Shown here one piece after another: positions 26,851 through 36,406 of a stretch of DNA of 64,000 bases. This DNA is from an uncultured Spirochaetaceae bacterium (GTDB lineage: Bacteria; Spirochaetota; Spirochaetia; Sphaerochaetales; Sphaerochaetaceae): contig CALXYN010000004.1 in assembly GCA_944392975.1 (NCBI GenBank), positions 1 to 64,000 on the forward strand, read 5' to 3'. Position numbers and translations under genes: made by a program. Positions within the stretch are counted from its first letter, which is position 1; each line of letters opens with the position of its first letter. Below the pieces are notes generated by a model. It had not been told where the DNA came from. It saw only the letters and a list, made by a program, of their open reading frames with translations, and ran no database searches.

Positions 26851-28419
26851 ATGAAATTCACAGAACTGCCTCTATCAGAAGAGGTGCTTGCCGGAATCCA
26901 GAAGGCAGGCTATACGGATTGCACGCCGGTACAGGAAACAGTTTTGCCTGTATCACTGTCAGGACGCGATGTAATGGTGCAATCAAAGACAGGAAGCGGA
27001 AAAACCGCAGTTTATCTTCTCACGATACTGGAGAAATACAGCAGGAATAATGGCAGTGCAGCGCTTATTGTCTCTCCTACACGTGAACTCGCCGTACAGA
27101 TTGAGGAAGATGCCAGAGTGCTTTCTGCCGGTTTCCCTGATTATCGTATCGGTTGTTTCTATGGAGGAGTGGGGTACAAAGAGCAGAATGAGGAACTCTC
27201 TTCAGGATTGAATCTGTATGTTGGAACTCCTGGCCGTCTTCTTGATTTCGCTAAATCCAACAAACTTGATTTCCGTTGTTTTGATACTGTCGTTCTCGAT
27301 GAAGCTGACCGCATGTTTGATATGGGATTTTATCCTGATGTGCAGTCGATGTTTGCACAGATGGTGAGTCCATCGGAAAGACAGACAATGCTTTTTTCTG
27401 CAACACTCTCGACTAAGGTCCGCAACCTTGCCTGGCAGTATATGGCAGAGCCTGCTGAAATCGCTGTACAGCCGGAAGAGATCACTGTCAAGAAAATCAC
27501 ACAGGAACTTTTCCACGTAACTAAGGAAGAGAAGTTCGGTCTTCTTCTTTCCATTCTAAAGAAAGTGAATCCTTCTTCATGCCTTATTTTCACAAATACC
27601 AAGGACAAGGCAGTAGAAGTGGCTAAACGTCTGGTGATGAATGGCTATAAGGCTGAGTATCTGATGGGCGATATGCCACAGACAAAGAGGCTGAAGACTC
27701 TTGACCGGATGAAGGAGGGAAAGCTTCCATATCTTGTTGCAACCGATGTCGCTGCAAGAGGCTTGCAGATTGATGATCTTGAACTGGTTGTTAACTATGA
27801 CATTCCTGAGGATTTTGAGAGCTATGTTCACAGAATTGGACGTACTGCAAGAGCGGGCAAAACAGGAAAGGCCATCACACTGGCATGTGAGGAGTATATC
27901 TACGGACTGGAACCGATTGAGAATTATATACAGATGAAGATTCCTGTAATCTGGCCAGATGAAGCTGGCCTTGAGAGCGTGGAGGATAAGAGTGCCGGGT
28001 ATCACTATTATTCAAGACGCCCGCAGCAGAAACGCGCAGAAAGAAGCGGTGAAAGACGCAGAGTCGACAGGAAACAGGGTAAGGGGCCGAAGAACGCTCG
28101 CTATGATAAAAAGCCAAAGGATGCAGAGTCCAAAGCATATGAAAAACTTTCTTCAATGTCTCTTGAGCAGCGTATGGAATATTACAAAAATGAATTTGGA
28201 GATAAGCCAAAGGCAATGCCAGAACAGAAGAGAAAGCCTCAGCAGAGCCAGCGTCCTCAGCCAAAGAGAACTCAGAATAAGAACAAGCCACAGGCATCCA
28301 AGCCTCAGAGTGAGGCTGTAAAGCAGCCTGCAAGACCTGCAGAGAACCAGAAAACAGAAGTAAAGAGTGCAAGAAAGGGTCTTTTCGCAAGAATAAAAGC
28401 AAAATTCTTCGGAGAGTGA
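26851..28419 (+). CDS. DEAD-box RNA helicase
   Basis: A 522-residue ATP-dependent RNA helicase. Motifs in order: Q motif CTPVQETVLP, I SKTGSGKT near 46, Ia PTRELA, Ib GTPGR, II DEAD near 149, III SAT near 183, IV LIFTNTKDK, V ATDVAARGL, VI HRIGRTARAG near 327. A C-terminal tail of about 140 residues is rich in Lys, Arg, Gln and Pro and probably binds RNA. It may assist ribosome assembly or RNA turnover, as for RhlE/CshA-type helicases. The stop overlaps the region before the ABC transporter start by one base. Confidence 0.93.
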   Translation: MKFTELPLSEEVLAGIQKAGYTDCTPVQETVLPVSLSGRDVMVQSKTGSGKTAVYLLTILEKYSRNNGSAALIVSPTRELAVQIEEDARVLSAGFPDYRIGCFYGGVGYKEQNEELSSGLNLYVGTPGRLLDFAKSNKLDFRCFDTVVLDEADRMFDMGFYPDVQSMFAQMVSPSERQTMLFSATLSTKVRNLAWQYMAEPAEIAVQPEEITVKKITQELFHVTKEEKFGLLLSILKKVNPSSCLIFTNTKDKAVEVAKRLVMNGYKAEYLMGDMPQTKRLKTLDRMKEGKLPYLVATDVAARGLQIDDLELVVNYDIPEDFESYVHRIGRTARAGKTGKAITLACEEYIYGLEPIENYIQMKIPVIWPDEAGLESVEDKSAGYHYYSRRPQQKRAERSGERRRVDRKQGKGPKNARYDKKPKDAESKAYEKLSSMSLEQRMEYYKNEFGDKPKAMPEQKRKPQQSQRPQPKRTQNKNKPQASKPQSEAVKQPARPAENQKTEVKSARKGLFARIKAKFFGE

Positions 28420-28420
28420 T

Positions 28421-30136
28421 ATGCTTCGTCGTTTCTGTTCTTATTATAAATATTACAAGGGATTATTTGCTCTTGATATGACAGCAGCGCTTATTTCTTC
28501 GCTGCTGTCTCTGCTCTCTCCTGCTATAGTCAGATACATACTTTCAACAGCACTTCCTGCGGGTCTGTTTATCGAGATTATATGGCTGTTGATTGGAATT
28601 ATAGTCATTTACCTCATACAGGCAGGGGCGACATTCATCAGGATAAAGTGGGGCCATTACCTTGGCGTCTGGATGGAAAATAGGATGAGACTGGAACTTT
28701 TCCAGCATCTTCAGAGCCTTTCATTCTCCTATTTTGATAAAACCAAGACTGGCACCATTATGAGCCGCATAACAAATGACCTTTTCAATATTGCAGAGGT
28801 TGCTCATCATTGTCCTGAGGACTTCCTTATTTCAATTGCCACTATTGTCGGTGCATATTCGTTCATGTTTGCTTTTTCATGGCCGCTTGCATTGGTTTCC
28901 GTCATTCCTCTCCCGATAATGCTTGTGTATGGTATCATTTTCAACCATCGTCTGAAGGAGAGGAACAGGGCTATCAGACGGACTATTGCAGAGGTTAATG
29001 TCGCCGCGGAAAATTCAATACAGGGCATCAGAGAAGTCAAAAGCTATTCGAAAGAGAAGCTCCAGGAGAGCAAGTTCGATGAATCGAATGTAAGGCTCAA
29101 GACTTCCAGAGAGAAGATGTACCAGACTATGGCTCAGTATCAGACTGGTATAAGCTTCATGCGTGATTTCTACTATTTCATGACCATTGCGGGAGGAATC
29201 ATTCTGATAGCTCTGGGTAAAGTTGCAGTCTATGACCTTGTCACATTCCTGCTCTATGTCTCCGTTGTACTCCCTCCTATTGATCGCCTTATCAATTTCA
29301 CAGAGCAGTTTACACAGGGCATGGCTTCTTTTGAGCGCTTTACAGAAGTCCTGGATATCAAGCCTCAGATTGAGGACAAGCCTGATGCTGTTCCTTTGAA
29401 AGTCAGCAAAGGTGAGATAGATTTTTCTCATGTGAATTTCTCTTATGAGACAGAGGAGAAAAGCATCATCATTGATGATCTTAATCTCCATATTCCGGGT
29501 GGGGTAAAAGCTGCTCTGGTAGGAGAGTCTGGAGCTGGAAAGTCTACAATAGTATCCCTTCTTGGAAGATTCTATGAGCGTGGGAGCGGACGTATTTCAA
29601 TTGATGGCATGGATGTTGATGACGTGACACAGAAATCACTTCATGATGCAATTGGCTTTGTACAGCAGAATGTATTCCTCTTCGATGCTTCCATACGGGA
29701 GAATCTTCGTTATGGAAAGGCTGATGCGACGGATGAGGAGATGTGGGAGGCTTTAAGAAATGCCAATCTCTATTCATTTGTTTCATCGCTTCCTGATGGT
29801 CTTGATACCGAAGTCGGAGAACGTGGAACAAGGCTTTCAGGCGGGCAGAAGCAGAGGCTTTCCATTGCCAGGATTTTCCTGAAGAATCCTAAGATACTCG
29901 TTTTTGATGAAGCTACAAGTTCTCTGGATACGGAGAGCGAGAAGCTTATACAGGATGCATTTGACAGGCTTGCAGAAGGCAGAACCTCAATAGTAATTGC
30001 ACACAGGTTATCAACAATAAAGGATTCGGATATAATTTTTGTCATAGACAAGGGCCAGGTGAAAGAGAGCGGTAGTCATGAAGAGCTTCTTGAAGAGAAG
30101 GGGATCTATTATCGGCTCTATTCGCTGAAGGGATGA
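28421..30136 (+). CDS. ABC exporter, fused permease/ATPase
   Basis: A 571-residue half-transporter. The six-helix membrane domain is at about 1-320, including QSLSFSYFDKTKTGTIMSRI, the coupling region typical of type IV exporters. The nucleotide-binding domain has Walker A GESGAGKST near 368, signature LSGGQKQRLS near 472, Walker B LVFDEATSSLD and the H-loop IVIAHRLST. It works as a homodimer or with a partner. No partner half-transporter lies beside it, so a homodimeric MsbA-like exporter of lipid or drug is plausible. plsC starts three bases after its stop. Confidence 0.92.
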   Translation: MLRRFCSYYKYYKGLFALDMTAALISSLLSLLSPAIVRYILSTALPAGLFIEIIWLLIGIIVIYLIQAGATFIRIKWGHYLGVWMENRMRLELFQHLQSLSFSYFDKTKTGTIMSRITNDLFNIAEVAHHCPEDFLISIATIVGAYSFMFAFSWPLALVSVIPLPIMLVYGIIFNHRLKERNRAIRRTIAEVNVAAENSIQGIREVKSYSKEKLQESKFDESNVRLKTSREKMYQTMAQYQTGISFMRDFYYFMTIAGGIILIALGKVAVYDLVTFLLYVSVVLPPIDRLINFTEQFTQGMASFERFTEVLDIKPQIEDKPDAVPLKVSKGEIDFSHVNFSYETEEKSIIIDDLNLHIPGGVKAALVGESGAGKSTIVSLLGRFYERGSGRISIDGMDVDDVTQKSLHDAIGFVQQNVFLFDASIRENLRYGKADATDEEMWEALRNANLYSFVSSLPDGLDTEVGERGTRLSGGQKQRLSIARIFLKNPKILVFDEATSSLDTESEKLIQDAFDRLAEGRTSIVIAHRLSTIKDSDIIFVIDKGQVKESGSHEELLEEKGIYYRLYSLKG

Positions 30137-30139
30137 GAT

Positions 30140-30892
30140 ATGAAGAAAAGAATCAGAGTAACAATAGGAATAATATTCATTGCACCGCTTTTTCTTGTGC
30201 TTTCGCTTCTGGCGATGATCTTAGGATATCTTCTGCATCTTCTGCATCTGGAGAGGGCAAGTGAGAAGACTGTTCATTTCCTTCTGGATATTCTCATTGC
30301 CTGGATTTTCTTCTGTCTTGGAATCCGTCTGTCGGTTGAAGGAAAGGAGAATATCCCTCAATGGGGGAAGAAGGTCTGCTATATTGCAAATCATCAGTCC
30401 ATGATGGATATTCCTGTACTCTTTGGTTCCGGTGCATGGTGTGGACTTGTCGCGAAGAAAGAGCTTTTCCGCATTCCTATACTCCATGGCCTTCTGAGTA
30501 TTCTCAAATGTGTCGCAATTGACCGTTCTTCACTCAGAGCAAGTCTGAAATCGATAATGAAGGGAGTCGAGCAGATTGAATCAGGATATCCAATGGGTAT
30601 CTTCCCTGAAGGAACAAGGAGTAAAACAGGAGAGATTGCGGAAATGAAGGCTGGTGCTTTCAAAATGGCAACCCGCCCTAAAGCACTTGTTGTTCCTGTA
30701 GTACTCAAGAATACCCGCCAGACACTTGAAGCTGTTGACAGCTTCCGCATTGTTCATGTCTATGTGCGTATTCTTCCTCCGATTGATACATCTCTTCTGT
30801 CTGACGAGGAAATGAAAACACTGCATTCTGATGTAGAAGCTCAGATAAAGGAAGCGTACGCTGAACTTCCTGGGCCATATGTTAAACGCTGA
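30140..30892 (+). CDS. plsC: 1-acyl-sn-glycerol-3-phosphate acyltransferase
   Basis: A 250-residue membrane-bound acyltransferase making phosphatidic acid from lysophosphatidic acid. The catalytic HX4D motif is NHQSMMD near residue 84, and the glycerol-phosphate-binding motif FPEGTRSKTG lies near 155. One or two N-terminal hydrophobic helices anchor it. It overlaps the following ECF ATPase gene by 14 bases and belongs to the same transcription unit as the ABC exporter. Confidence 0.92.
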   Translation: MKKRIRVTIGIIFIAPLFLVLSLLAMILGYLLHLLHLERASEKTVHFLLDILIAWIFFCLGIRLSVEGKENIPQWGKKVCYIANHQSMMDIPVLFGSGAWCGLVAKKELFRIPILHGLLSILKCVAIDRSSLRASLKSIMKGVEQIESGYPMGIFPEGTRSKTGEIAEMKAGAFKMATRPKALVVPVVLKNTRQTLEAVDSFRIVHVYVRILPPIDTSLLSDEEMKTLHSDVEAQIKEAYAELPGPYVKR

Positions 30893-32207
30893 TATATCCT
30901 TCGAGTACAGAAACGGAGCTAGGATTTTCTCCCACCTCCGTTTTTCAGTCCCAGAAGGCGGAAAACTGAAGATAATCGCACCTCCGGGGTCAGGGAAGAC
31001 AACGCTGGCGAAAATCCTTACTGGCCCGGTACCTTCTTATAGCGGAGGAACTCTTGATGGTACTGTATTCTGGAATGAGCAGGATCTGTTTCTTCTTTCT
31101 ACGCCGGAACGTCTTCCTTTCATAGGACGTGTAAGCCAGAATACAGATGAGATGATGCTTTTCTCTTCAATTGAGGAGGAGATTGCTTTTCCTCTTTCCA
31201 ATCTTGGTCTTCCGCTGCCTGAGATAAATTCAAGAATTGATTCTGTACTTTCTCTTTTTGGTCTTGAGCGATTTCGTGGTGTTTCTGCCTCTGAGCTCTC
31301 TGGAGGAGAAAAGCGCCGCTTGATGCTTGCTGTTCTTTTTGCAATCGATCCGATGATTTTCGTGCTTGATGAGTCTTTCGACGAACTCTCTGCAGATTGG
31401 AGACAAAGACTGGTTGAGTTTATTAATAAATCAAAACGCACATTCATCATCCTTGGTTCGCATATGCTTGAAGAGTACGGAAGAATTCCTGGAGATGTGC
31501 TTACGATAACAGATGGAAGCATTGCTGAGTATCATGAGGAAGAGCGGAGTTCCTTGTTCTCTTTCCCCCTTCATGTTTCTGATGAGGTAATACATGTTTC
31601 CAATCTTTCCATAAAACGTCAGCATAAAAGCATCGCAGAGGACAGCAGTTTCACGCTTCGGGTTCCATCATTTTCGCTGAAAAGAGGGGAATGTGTTGTC
31701 CTTACAGGTGAAAATGGTACTGGAAAAAGCTCTTTTGCGAGAGTCCTTTCCGGTTTATTCCAGGAGGATTCTGGAAAGGTCCTTCTTGGTGGAAAAATGC
31801 TTTCCATGAAAGAAAGAAGATGCAATGTCGCTTATCTTATGCAGAATCCATATGAAGAGCTTTTCCTGCCAACTGTGCAGGATGAAGCAATGAGTACAGG
31901 TGCTGGAAAAAGAGAAATAGAAGAGGCTGTCAGTCTTTTCAGGCTTGAGCCTGAATGGTACTCCTCCGAGATATCATACGGGAAAGCTAAACTTTTGCAG
32001 GCGATGCTTTTCTATCTCCTGAGAAGACCTTTTGCAGTATTTGATGAGTTTGATAGTGCTTTGCCATATATTGAAAGCCTAGAAGCGATAAAAACCTATC
32101 TTGAGGCAGGAACAGGTATCATCGTGATAACGCACGACCCTGTTTTTGCCTCCCTTCTTCCAGGCCGAAGAGTGTACGTGAAGGATGGTGTTCTCCATGA
32201 ATATTGA
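30879..32207 (+). CDS. ECF transporter energy-coupling ATPase, two ATPase domains fused
   Basis: A 442-residue protein with two ABC ATPase domains in one chain, equivalent to EcfA1 plus EcfA2. Domain 1 has Walker A APPGSGKTT near 36, signature LSGGEKRRLM and Walker B FVLDESFDEL. Domain 2 has Walker A GENGTGKSS near 276 and FAVFDEFDS, but its signature is changed to ISYGKAKLLQ. Canonical LSGGQ is lost there, implying only one fully canonical ATP site. EcfT and an S-component follow, forming a complete importer. Confidence 0.9.
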   Translation: MLNADISFEYRNGARIFSHLRFSVPEGGKLKIIAPPGSGKTTLAKILTGPVPSYSGGTLDGTVFWNEQDLFLLSTPERLPFIGRVSQNTDEMMLFSSIEEEIAFPLSNLGLPLPEINSRIDSVLSLFGLERFRGVSASELSGGEKRRLMLAVLFAIDPMIFVLDESFDELSADWRQRLVEFINKSKRTFIILGSHMLEEYGRIPGDVLTITDGSIAEYHEEERSSLFSFPLHVSDEVIHVSNLSIKRQHKSIAEDSSFTLRVPSFSLKRGECVVLTGENGTGKSSFARVLSGLFQEDSGKVLLGGKMLSMKERRCNVAYLMQNPYEELFLPTVQDEAMSTGAGKREIEEAVSLFRLEPEWYSSEISYGKAKLLQAMLFYLLRRPFAVFDEFDSALPYIESLEAIKTYLEAGTGIIVITHDPVFASLLPGRRVYVKDGVLHEY

Positions 32208-32937
32208 CACTTATATTTATGGGACAAGTTTTTATCACAGGTTTGATATCCGGGCAAAACTTCTCTTTACGCTCATTTACTGTACTTGCATTTTCTTCAT
32301 TCACTCATGGCATGGACTTCTGTTTTCCGTCCTTGTACCTTTAGCTTTGTTCATCGTATCACTTGGGAAGCGCGAAACAATCAGAGCTGTGAGAAAGATT
32401 CTTCCAGTGATTATCCTGCTTTTTCTTTTCCTGCCATTGCAGGACAGGTTGTCAGAACCTGTACTGAGCATCAAGAGCGTTGCAATTGTCACGGAAGATG
32501 GACTTTACAGGGTTTTGCGGCTTGCTTCTCGTTTTACATCCCTTTCTCTTACATTGATGCTGCTTATTGCCACAGAGCGCAGCGAACGGATTATCAGCGG
32601 ACTACGGTATTATCATTTGCCTTATAAAGTAGCGCTCCTTTTTTCACTTATTCTCCGTTTCATACCATATCTTGGCTCTGTCTTTGAGGCTATCAAGGAT
32701 TCGATGTCTCTCAGACTGACAGAAGGGAGGCGAGGGATCCCGATTATGCCATCAATAACTGCTTTTGCTGTCTCCGCTGTGAAAATGATTCCAGATACGG
32801 CAGCAGCCCTTGAAGAACGTGGTTTTGGAAGAAAAGGAAGAACAGAATATTCTTCTCTGGAGAAGAACCGGAAACTGTTCACAGAGCTTCTTTTTAGTGT
32901 TATTCTCCCCATCATATTCTTCATCATTATGAGGTGA
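32197..32937 (+). CDS. ecfT: ECF transporter transmembrane subunit EcfT
   Basis: About 246 residues with 5-6 hydrophobic helices. EcfT links the ATPases to the substrate-binding S-component. The cytoplasmic coupling helices contain DSMSLRLTEGRR and AALEERGFGRKGR, matching the family's two Ala-Arg-Gly-type coupling motifs. The start at 32197 (MNIDTYIYG) is preferred over the ATG at 32185 because it fits the family N-terminus (short peptide before the first helix). Both overlap the ATPase gene. Confidence 0.9.
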   Translation: MNIDTYIYGTSFYHRFDIRAKLLFTLIYCTCIFFIHSWHGLLFSVLVPLALFIVSLGKRETIRAVRKILPVIILLFLFLPLQDRLSEPVLSIKSVAIVTEDGLYRVLRLASRFTSLSLTLMLLIATERSERIISGLRYYHLPYKVALLFSLILRFIPYLGSVFEAIKDSMSLRLTEGRRGIPIMPSITAFAVSAVKMIPDTAAALEERGFGRKGRTEYSSLEKNRKLFTELLFSVILPIIFFIIMR

Positions 32938-32940
32938 AAA

Positions 32941-33459
32941 ATGTCTGAGAATAAAACAGCTTTGCACTTAAGTCTTACTGCAGTATCTGCGGCACTTGTT
33001 GCTGTTTTCACAATTGCAGCACGCATTCCCGTTCCTGCGACATCTGGTTATATTTCGCTTTGCGATGCCGCTGTTGTCTTCATTTCCTATGCATTTGGTC
33101 CTGTGACAGGTCTTATTGCAGGTGGTCTTGGCTCTGCTGCTGCTGACTTGCTCGGTGGATACCCTCAGTTTGCAGTAATCTCGTTCATTGTTCATGGACT
33201 TGAGGCTTTTCTTGCGGGCCTTCTAGTCAGAAAGAACAGTCAGTCGGTACCGACCATGATTCTGGGCGCTATCATCTCAATCATAACAGTGTGTGGTGGA
33301 TATCTTCTTCTTGAAGTTCTTTTCATCACAACATTCAGCTCTGCTATTGTCGAGGTTCCTATGAATGCACTTCAGAGCGGGGTAGGTTCCGTTATAGGTC
33401 TTCTTCTTTACGCTGCTGTGAATAAGGCTTATCGCAATCTTGATTCATTAAGGTGGTAG
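32941..33459 (+). CDS. ECF transporter S-component, substrate unknown
   Basis: A 172-residue membrane protein with six hydrophobic helices, the vitamin-binding part of the importer. The segment SLCDAAVVFISYAFGPVTG followed by GGLGSAAADLLGGYPQF is the signature of one S-component group (ECF-type riboflavin/HMP-like, DUF1393-related). Comparable proteins carry vitamins, hydroxymethylpyrimidine or related small molecules, but the ligand cannot be read from sequence. It starts three bases after ecfT in the same operon. Confidence 0.85.
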   Translation: MSENKTALHLSLTAVSAALVAVFTIAARIPVPATSGYISLCDAAVVFISYAFGPVTGLIAGGLGSAAADLLGGYPQFAVISFIVHGLEAFLAGLLVRKNSQSVPTMILGAIISIITVCGGYLLLEVLFITTFSSAIVEVPMNALQSGVGSVIGLLLYAAVNKAYRNLDSLRW

Positions 33460-33502
33460 TAACCATTTTTTGTCTTTGATATATTTCAAAGAGGAGGCAG
33501 AT

Positions 33503-35056
33503 ATGTCCAGAGAAAATCATGACACGATAATCGTTCTCGATTTCGGCGCGCAGTACAGTCAGCTCATAGCACGTAGGGTGAGAGAATGTGGTGTATATAG
33601 CCAGATTTATCCGTTCACAGTTTCTGCAGATGAAGTAAGGAGAATTAATCCGAAAGGAATCATATTCTCCGGAGGTCCTGCAAGTGTTAAGACTCCGGGG
33701 TCGCCACGTCCTGACAGTGCCATATTCTCTCTTGGAATTCCGATTCTTGGAATTTGTTACGGTCTGCAGGTGATGTCTGAAGTTCTTGGAGGCAATGTAA
33801 TCTGCCCGGAGAAAAAAGAGTATGGCCTTCAGAACATCGATATTGTGGATTCTACCACAGAGCTTCTGAAAGATGTTTCAGATAAAAGCCAGGTGTGGAT
33901 GAGCCATGGAGATTCAGTTGAAAAAATTCCTGCAGGTTTCCGTGTGACGGCTAAGACTCCTACCTGCCCATACACTGTAATAGAAGACAGAGCGCGGAAA
34001 TTCTACGGTGTGCAGTTCCATCCTGAAGTTGTTCATTCTGCTGAGGGCGATAAGATGATCCGTTCTTTTGTTCTTGATATCTGTAAGGCAAATGCAGACT
34101 GGAACATGGGATCTTTTGTAAGCGATGCAGTAGAGGCCATCAGAAAGACCGTCGGAAACAAACGTGTGCTCTGTGGACTTTCAGGTGGTGTTGACTCATC
34201 AGTGGCTGCAGTTCTTATCCATAAGGCTATTGGTGATCAGCTGGTATGTGTATTTGTCAACAATGGAATGCTCAGAAAGAATGAGGCAGAATCTGTATTG
34301 GAACTTTTTGGAAAGCATTTCAATATGAATCTGCGATATGCAGATGCAACAGATGATTTCCTTTCTGCATTGAAAGGTGTTACGGAACCCGAAGCAAAAA
34401 GAAAGATAATCGGACGTGTTTTTGTCGATACTTTCTATCGTGAGGCAAGAAAATGCGGTGATATAGCATTCCTTGCACAGGGGACACTGTATCCGGATGT
34501 TATTGAATCGCGTTCTCCTTCTGGAGGACCTTCTTCTACGATAAAATCTCATCATAATGTAGGTGGCCTTCCAGAGGATCTGAAGTGGCAGCTTCTAGAG
34601 CCACTGAGAGATCTTTTCAAAGATGAGGTCAGAGCATTAGGCAAGGAACTTGGTTTACCTGATGAGCTTGTTTATCGTCATCCATTCCCTGGTCCTGGGC
34701 TTGGTGTGAGATGTATCGGTGAAGTTACTAAAGAGCGCCTTGATACTTTGAGAGAAGTAGATGCAATCTTCATTGATGAGATTAGAAAAGCAGGCCTTTA
34801 TGATAAGATCTGGCAGGCCCTTGCTGATTTGCTTCCTGTAAAGAGCGTAGGTGTTCAGGGGGATGAAAGAACATACAGGGAAGTCTGCACCCTCCGTGCA
34901 GTTACAAGTGAGGATGCCATGACTGCTGATTGGTACAGAATGCCTTATGATGTCCTTCAGCGTGCTGCATCCAGAATCTGCAATGAGGTTCCAGGTGTAA
35001 ACCGTGTTCTTTATGATATTTCATCAAAACCACCTGCAACAATTGAGTGGGAGTAA
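33503..35056 (+). CDS. guaA: GMP synthase (glutamine-hydrolysing)
   Basis: Converts XMP to GMP using glutamine and ATP. The glutaminase domain has ILGICYG with the nucleophilic Cys near residue 84 and FHPEV with the catalytic His. The ATP pyrophosphatase domain has the PP-loop LSGGVDSSV near 223. The C-terminal dimerisation domain ends in KPPATIEWE as usual. The ATG at 33503 with GAGGAGGC upstream fits the family. The frame extends to 33470 but that part is not conserved. Confidence 0.97.
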   Translation: MSRENHDTIIVLDFGAQYSQLIARRVRECGVYSQIYPFTVSADEVRRINPKGIIFSGGPASVKTPGSPRPDSAIFSLGIPILGICYGLQVMSEVLGGNVICPEKKEYGLQNIDIVDSTTELLKDVSDKSQVWMSHGDSVEKIPAGFRVTAKTPTCPYTVIEDRARKFYGVQFHPEVVHSAEGDKMIRSFVLDICKANADWNMGSFVSDAVEAIRKTVGNKRVLCGLSGGVDSSVAAVLIHKAIGDQLVCVFVNNGMLRKNEAESVLELFGKHFNMNLRYADATDDFLSALKGVTEPEAKRKIIGRVFVDTFYREARKCGDIAFLAQGTLYPDVIESRSPSGGPSSTIKSHHNVGGLPEDLKWQLLEPLRDLFKDEVRALGKELGLPDELVYRHPFPGPGLGVRCIGEVTKERLDTLREVDAIFIDEIRKAGLYDKIWQALADLLPVKSVGVQGDERTYREVCTLRAVTSEDAMTADWYRMPYDVLQRAASRICNEVPGVNRVLYDISSKPPATIEWE

Positions 35057-35491
35057 CCTCTCAGACCGGACGATAATGGTTAAGTCCGCAATGCCTGAGT
35101 CCCGGGATTTCGATATCGTGGTAAGCACGGAGAAGTTCGATCTCATCGGCATGGCAGAGGATGAGTGACGGTATCTGGAGACGGCGATAGGTGAGGGGCT
35201 ATCTGCCCCTTGCTATTGCTGAACTGCATCTTGAGAGTCGGAACGGAATTCTCCAATCCTTCTTTCCGATAAGAAGGCGAGGAGATTTTAAGCGTTGAAT
35301 CCAGATTTCTTTGGAAGGTATCGATGGCCATATTCGAATAGATATGTTCTATGCTATGTCGTTCATCTGGAAGTCCGCAAGTATTGCTTATATAAGCAAG
35401 TATAAATGTGAATTACAAAATATTATAATTTTGTGGCAAGATTTGCCTTGCTGTTGCCTATGTTATATCATTATCTGTATTGGAGGCATAA
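35057..35491. other. Intergenic stretch with one coding-like fragment
   Basis: There is no intact gene. On the minus strand, 35061-35198 is an open frame of about 45 codons without a start. It reads ILCHADEIELLRAYHDIEIP and ends NHYRPV-stop. Its composition looks like real protein, but I cannot name it, so it may be the tail of a decayed gene. The last 100 bases are AT-rich and probably hold the promoter of the AraC gene. Confidence 0.4.
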
Positions 35492-36271
35492 TTGGATCCT
35501 AGGCTTAAGGATATAGTTGTTACAGATATCACGGACGTGATGATGGTCAACATCCTTGGTGGCAATAAGAAACGCCATATTACAAGAAATGTTTATGGAT
35601 TATCGTTCTGTAACGACGGAGAGATCATATATGATCATGATGGTAGACGATTTGTTTCGGATTCCAGTCATGTTATGATACTTCCTAAGGATATGTCATA
35701 TACGATCCATGAAATAAGTCCTGGGCTTTTTCCTGTAATTAATTTCACTTGTACTGAGCCTTGCAGTATAGATGAATTTATACCGTGCGAGGTTGAGTCG
35801 ATGGGCATTTTCATGAATGCCTATGAATACCTTCAGAAGTTATTCCTTTTCAAAAAGGAGGATTTTCGTTTCAAGGCTCTCGGTGCTATGTATGATATGC
35901 TTAGTAATCTCACCGTTGCGGATTATCACAGCAAGGAATATCTTTCAATACTGCCAGGAATCCGCTATATGGAAGAGAATTTTTCCGATCCAATGTTATC
36001 TGTTGAGAAGATGGCTAGCATATCCGGCATGAGCGTGGCATATTTCCGCAGGCGATTCGAAAACGTATATGGAACTTCTCCTAGGAAGTATTTGATTGAT
36101 ATAAGGATAAAAAGAGCAAAGCAGCTACTTAACGCAAACAGGCCATCGATTCAGGATATATCTGCAGCTTGCGGCTTCGCAAGCGTTCATCATTTTTGCC
36201 GTTGTTTCAAGGACATAGTTGGCTGTACTGCCACTGAGTATTATGAGCAGTATGGCATGAAAGGCATTTAA
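35492..36271 (+). CDS. AraC family transcriptional regulator
   Basis: A 259-residue regulator. The N-terminal cupin-like sensor (about 1-140) is followed by the AraC double helix-turn-helix (about 155-258), with VEKMASISGMSVAYFRRRF as the first and IQDISAACGFASVHHFCRCF as the second HTH. The start codon is TTG, supported by GGAGG five bases upstream. It lies directly before the catabolic TRAP operon in the same direction and is the obvious candidate to activate it in response to its substrate. Confidence 0.92.
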   Translation: MDPRLKDIVVTDITDVMMVNILGGNKKRHITRNVYGLSFCNDGEIIYDHDGRRFVSDSSHVMILPKDMSYTIHEISPGLFPVINFTCTEPCSIDEFIPCEVESMGIFMNAYEYLQKLFLFKKEDFRFKALGAMYDMLSNLTVADYHSKEYLSILPGIRYMEENFSDPMLSVEKMASISGMSVAYFRRRFENVYGTSPRKYLIDIRIKRAKQLLNANRPSIQDISAACGFASVHHFCRCFKDIVGCTATEYYEQYGMKGI

Positions 36272-36406
36272 CATTTTTTAGAGTATTTAACAAAATCGAT
36301 AAAAATTTCAAATTAATAAAGTATCGAAAATAACAATAAACCATCTGTAATCTAAATTGACAGCCCGTTTCTTGCAAACAAATAATGTAATCAGCAGGTG
36401 ATAAAG

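Noticed and set aside
35311-35502. Small plus-strand protein before the AraC gene
   Set aside because: The sequence is AT-rich with no ribosome-binding site at its start. It overlaps the AraC ribosome-binding site and looks like promoter DNA.
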